The position numbers and the translations under genes are program-made. A DNA stretch of 64,000 nucleotides from CAYUVA01 sp964448115 [NCBI: uncultured bacterium] (lineage in GTDB: Bacteria > CAYUVA01). The DNA lies in the NCBI GenBank assembly GCA_964448115.1, contig CAYUVA010000016.1, forward strand, positions 1 through 64,000, read 5' to 3'. A model generated the notes under the pieces. The model ran no database searches, was not told the DNA's origin, and saw only the letters and a list, made by a program, of their open reading frames with translations. Shown here piece after piece: positions 61,926-64,000 of the stretch. Numbering within the stretch: position 1 is the stretch's first letter; every line of letters starts with the position of its first letter.

Positions 61926-62471
61926 GAAAATAATGCATCCAAAGCAGGCTGTACAAAGCTATAATCCAGGGATTGCCAAGAATTCAATATGGGCGCTGAG
62001 GATGATCATCAGGCGTTATGGGGAATAATTTGCAGGAATTGGTGCTTATCATATACGAATTTTTAATCGAATCCCCGATATACGAGGCTTTAAAGCCAAT
62101 TATCGCGGAGCCGAAAAAAGTACTTGACAAGCGAAATAAGATGTATTATATTACATTTACTACTTCTGGGAAGTCCTCCTAGATTAAGAATGTTCAATGA
62201 GCATATCAAGCTAGATGACTGATCTTCCATAAGACTCAAAGAAGAATGAAGACAATCTAAAGAAGCTGCGATTGAGAATGGATTGCGTTATATTATGCGA
62301 CAGATGTACACATTTCAGAGCATAGGAAATCTCATTGAATGCCTTAAGGAAACGACTTTCCAAAAGACGGGGATTTGATAAGTAACCTTGAATGAGGAAT
62401 AGAGAATCAATCTTTTTCATAAGATAGAAAATAATAACCACATAACACCTATATAAAGGAGTAACCTGAGA
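61926..62471. other. Gene-free region with rho promoter and long rho leader
   Basis: About 545 bases with no gene I can support. The first 190 bases hold nothing I recognise. A strong promoter lies at 62124-62152, leaving a 5' leader of about 310 bases before rho. A 76-codon minus-strand ORF at 62211-62441 has no ribosome site or family resemblance and is rejected. The leader length fits Rho autoregulation, but no specific element is demonstrated. Confidence 0.55.
62124..62152 (+). promoter_or_regulatory. Sigma-70 promoter of rho
   Basis: TTGACA at 62124-62129, a 17-base spacer and TATATT at 62147-62152. The upstream 17 bases AAAAAAGTACTTGACAA are identical to those at the DUF4097 promoter. 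Transcription would start near 62159. Confidence 0.65.
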
Positions 62472-63719
62472 ATGAACCTAGCAGAGCTAAAGAGGAAGAC
62501 CATGACGGAACTGAACCAGATAGCAAAGGAGGCTAATCTGCAGAATGTTTCCAATCTACGCAAACAGGAGTTGATCTACCGCATACTTGAGACTCGCGCT
62601 CAGAATAACGGCAATATCTTCAACGAGGGAACGCTTGAGATATTATCAGAGGGATTCGGATTCCTTCGAAGCTCCAATTACAACTATCTACCCGGGCCGG
62701 GAGATGTCTATGTATCTCCTTCGCAGATTCGCAAGTTCAATCTGCGCACCGGTGATACCATTAGTGGAGAGATCCGTCCCCCAAAGGATAACGAGAGATA
62801 CTTCGCCCTGCTGAAAGTCGAATCGATAAACTTCGAGAGTCCCAATAGCAACAAAGATAAGATACTATTCGATAACCTGACCCCGCTTTATCCCATGGAG
62901 AAGATCCACCTGGAGTATGATCCGGCTGATATATCAACCAGAGTTATGGATCTGCTAACCCCCATAGGCAAGGGGCAGCGCGCTCTGATCGTGGCTCCAC
63001 CTAGAACTGGCAAGACCATGATCCTACAATCTATCGCTAATGCTATCACCACTAATCACCCAGAGATATTCCTCATTGTGCTGCTTATCGATGAGCGCCC
63101 AGAGGAGGTTACCGACATGGAGAGATCGGTAAAGGGTGAGGTGATAAGCTCCACCTTCGATGAACCGGCTACCAGGCATGTCCAGGTCGCTGATATGGTC
63201 ATCGAGAAGGCAAAGCGACTGGTCGAACACAAAAAAGATGTAGTCATCCTCCTCGACAGCATAACCAGGCTGGCGCGCGCTCACAACACGGTAGTTCCAC
63301 CGAGCGGAAAAGTGCTCTCCGGTGGCGTCGATTCAAATGCCTTGCATCGACCCAAGCGATTCTTCGGCTCAGCACGCAATATCGAGGAGGGGGGTAGTCT
63401 GACCATAATAGCAACCGCCCTTATCGAGACCGGATCCAGGATGGATGATGTAATCTTCGAGGAATTCAAGGGAACTGGAAACCTCGAGCTGCACCTCGAC
63501 AGGAGACTGGTGGATCGTCGTGTATTCCCAGCTATTGATCTGCTTCGCTCTGGAACCCGCAAGGAAGAGCTGCTGTTGCCACCTGATGTGCTGAATCGAG
63601 TATGGATACTGCGAAAGGTGCTTAATCAGATGAACCCGGTCGAGGCAATGGAGCTAATCGTTGATAGGATCGGCAGAACTAAGGCTAACCAGGACTTTCT
63701 CAACTCCATGAACCAGTAA
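62472..63719 (+). CDS. rho: Transcription termination factor Rho
   Basis: A 415-residue hexameric RNA helicase. The N-terminal helical domain ([20 protein letters not shown]) is followed by the RNA-binding cold-shock domain with [20 protein letters not shown] and [20 protein letters not shown]. The ATPase has PPRTGKTMI at about 176-184, [16 protein letters not shown], and [14 protein letters not shown]; the R-loop region [14 protein letters not shown] is intact. AAAGGAG lies about 10 bases before the ATG. It has its own promoter and a long leader. Confidence 0.96.
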   Translation: MNLAELKRKTMTELNQIAKEANLQNVSNLRKQELIYRILETRAQNNGNIFNEGTLEILSEGFGFLRSSNYNYLPGPGDVYVSPSQIRKFNLRTGDTISGEIRPPKDNERYFALLKVESINFESPNSNKDKILFDNLTPLYPMEKIHLEYDPADISTRVMDLLTPIGKGQRALIVAPPRTGKTMILQSIANAITTNHPEIFLIVLLIDERPEEVTDMERSVKGEVISSTFDEPATRHVQVADMVIEKAKRLVEHKKDVVILLDSITRLARAHNTVVPPSGKVLSGGVDSNALHRPKRFFGSARNIEEGGSLTIIATALIETGSRMDDVIFEEFKGTGNLELHLDRRLVDRRVFPAIDLLRSGTRKEELLLPPDVLNRVWILRKVLNQMNPVEAMELIVDRIGRTKANQDFLNSMNQ

Positions 63720-63854
63720 TTACACACCGTGTTGCATGGTTTTACTATAATACCGGGAACCAAAGTTTCTATGCTTCTATTTTTTAGGATAATAGGATCG
63801 TCTAGTGTCTTGAGTTGAAATATATTAAACTAAAAATGAATCCGGAGGTGCTCA

Positions 63855-64000
63855 GTGAAATCAGGTAGATCTAATCGAATGTTTGCTTCGTTATTCATTC
63901 TTATTTTTGTTAGTGGCAGTTGCTTTGCTGATCTTTTTTCTCCCAAGAATGCAGCACAGTTCACATTGGTAAGAAATGCCAACCAATATAAAGGATGGGA
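63855..64000 (+). CDS. N-terminus of an exported protein (partial)
   Basis: A GTG at 63855 has GGAGG 6 bases upstream and opens a frame running off the window's right edge (48 codons visible). The first residues are basic, then a hydrophobic run MFASLFILIFVSGSCF with possible signal or lipoprotein cleavage near SGSC, then FADLFSPKNAAQFTLVRNANQ. It is a normal start for an exported or lipid-anchored protein; nothing more can be said. Confidence 0.6.
   Translation, partial: MKSGRSNRMFASLFILIFVSGSCFADLFSPKNAAQFTLVRNANQYKGW

Noticed and set aside
62211-62441. 76-codon minus-strand ORF in the rho leader
   Set aside because: No ribosome site or family resemblance, and it lies antisense to the predicted leader.
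1-64000. CRISPR array, transposase, integrase or phage genes
   Set aside because: No regularly spaced repeats and no recognisable recombinase or phage structural gene. The three similar intergenic palindromes are too few and too far apart to be an array.

Overview
The window is bacterial chromosome from an uncultured, probably anaerobic lineage that I cannot name. Anaerobic or low-potential metabolism is suggested by a 2-oxoacid:ferredoxin oxidoreductase, ferredoxin-domain DUF362 proteins, ETF/acyl-CoA dehydrogenases and B12-type radical SAM enzymes. Housekeeping genes (thrS, ispF, hisS, tRNA-His, a sigma-70 factor, an hspR-like regulator, a SEDS gene, rho) are mixed with unusual fusions and one composition-shifted island. 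No phage, transposase or CRISPR array is visible. Coding density is high, with many ATGA stop/start overlaps. All functional calls come from reading motifs; alignments to named reference proteins were made by eye from memory.

Layout. 1-2.1 kb: the tail of a secreted protein and an exported-type amidohydrolase. 2.3-3.5 kb: a clpB remnant with three lesions (5' truncation, in-frame amber, loss of the middle domain and second Walker A). 3.5-10.3 kb: an island with a 1756-residue secreted protein (Pro/Thr stalk, beta-sandwich and FN3 domains, pre-toxin-like segment, C-terminal PD-(D/E)xK nuclease module). It overlaps by ATGA an extremely AT-rich 390-residue ORF that is the natural immunity candidate. 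10.3-17.7 kb (minus): two B12-binding radical SAM proteins, a SPASM radical SAM protein, two methyltransferases, a GT2 glycosyltransferase and trxB. 17.9-30.1 kb (plus): a PC4-like protein, a hydrolase, a DUF362-ferredoxin, two acyl-CoA dehydrogenases, etfB, an EtfA/4-hydroxybutyryl-CoA-dehydratase-like fusion, a CoA ligase fused to a degenerate chorismate-mutase domain, DAHP synthase and a second DUF362 protein. This reads as a metabolic locus joining flavin-based acyl-CoA redox chemistry to the shikimate entry step.

30-36.7 kb (minus): a Gld-like ABC transporter with a DUF4340 protein, and an HtrA protease. 36.9-42 kb: a DUF2142 membrane protein, an XRE-cupin regulator, GT2, a DUF123 protein and cutA. 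42.3-48.7 kb: a TGS-less thrS, ispF, and an XPB-type helicase with its large helicase-associated partner. 48.7-53.3 kb (minus): tRNA-His, hisS, a histidine ammonia-lyase-like gene and a lipoprotein in one line. The tRNA-His lacks the usual G-1:C73, and the HisRS has the RYDLT / PGPGRFREF signature of the alphaproteobacterial type. 53.5-64 kb: a HEAT-repeat protein, a DUF4097/DUF2089 pair sharing a short helical motif, a methyltransferase, korDAB without a gamma subunit, sigma/hspR, a SEDS protein, rho behind a long leader, and the start of an exported protein.

The strongest candidates for something undescribed are the secreted nuclease-toxin/immunity pair, the EtfA-dehydratase fusion beside the ligase-chorismate mutase fusion and DAHP synthase, and the tRNA-His/hisS/ammonia-lyase locus.
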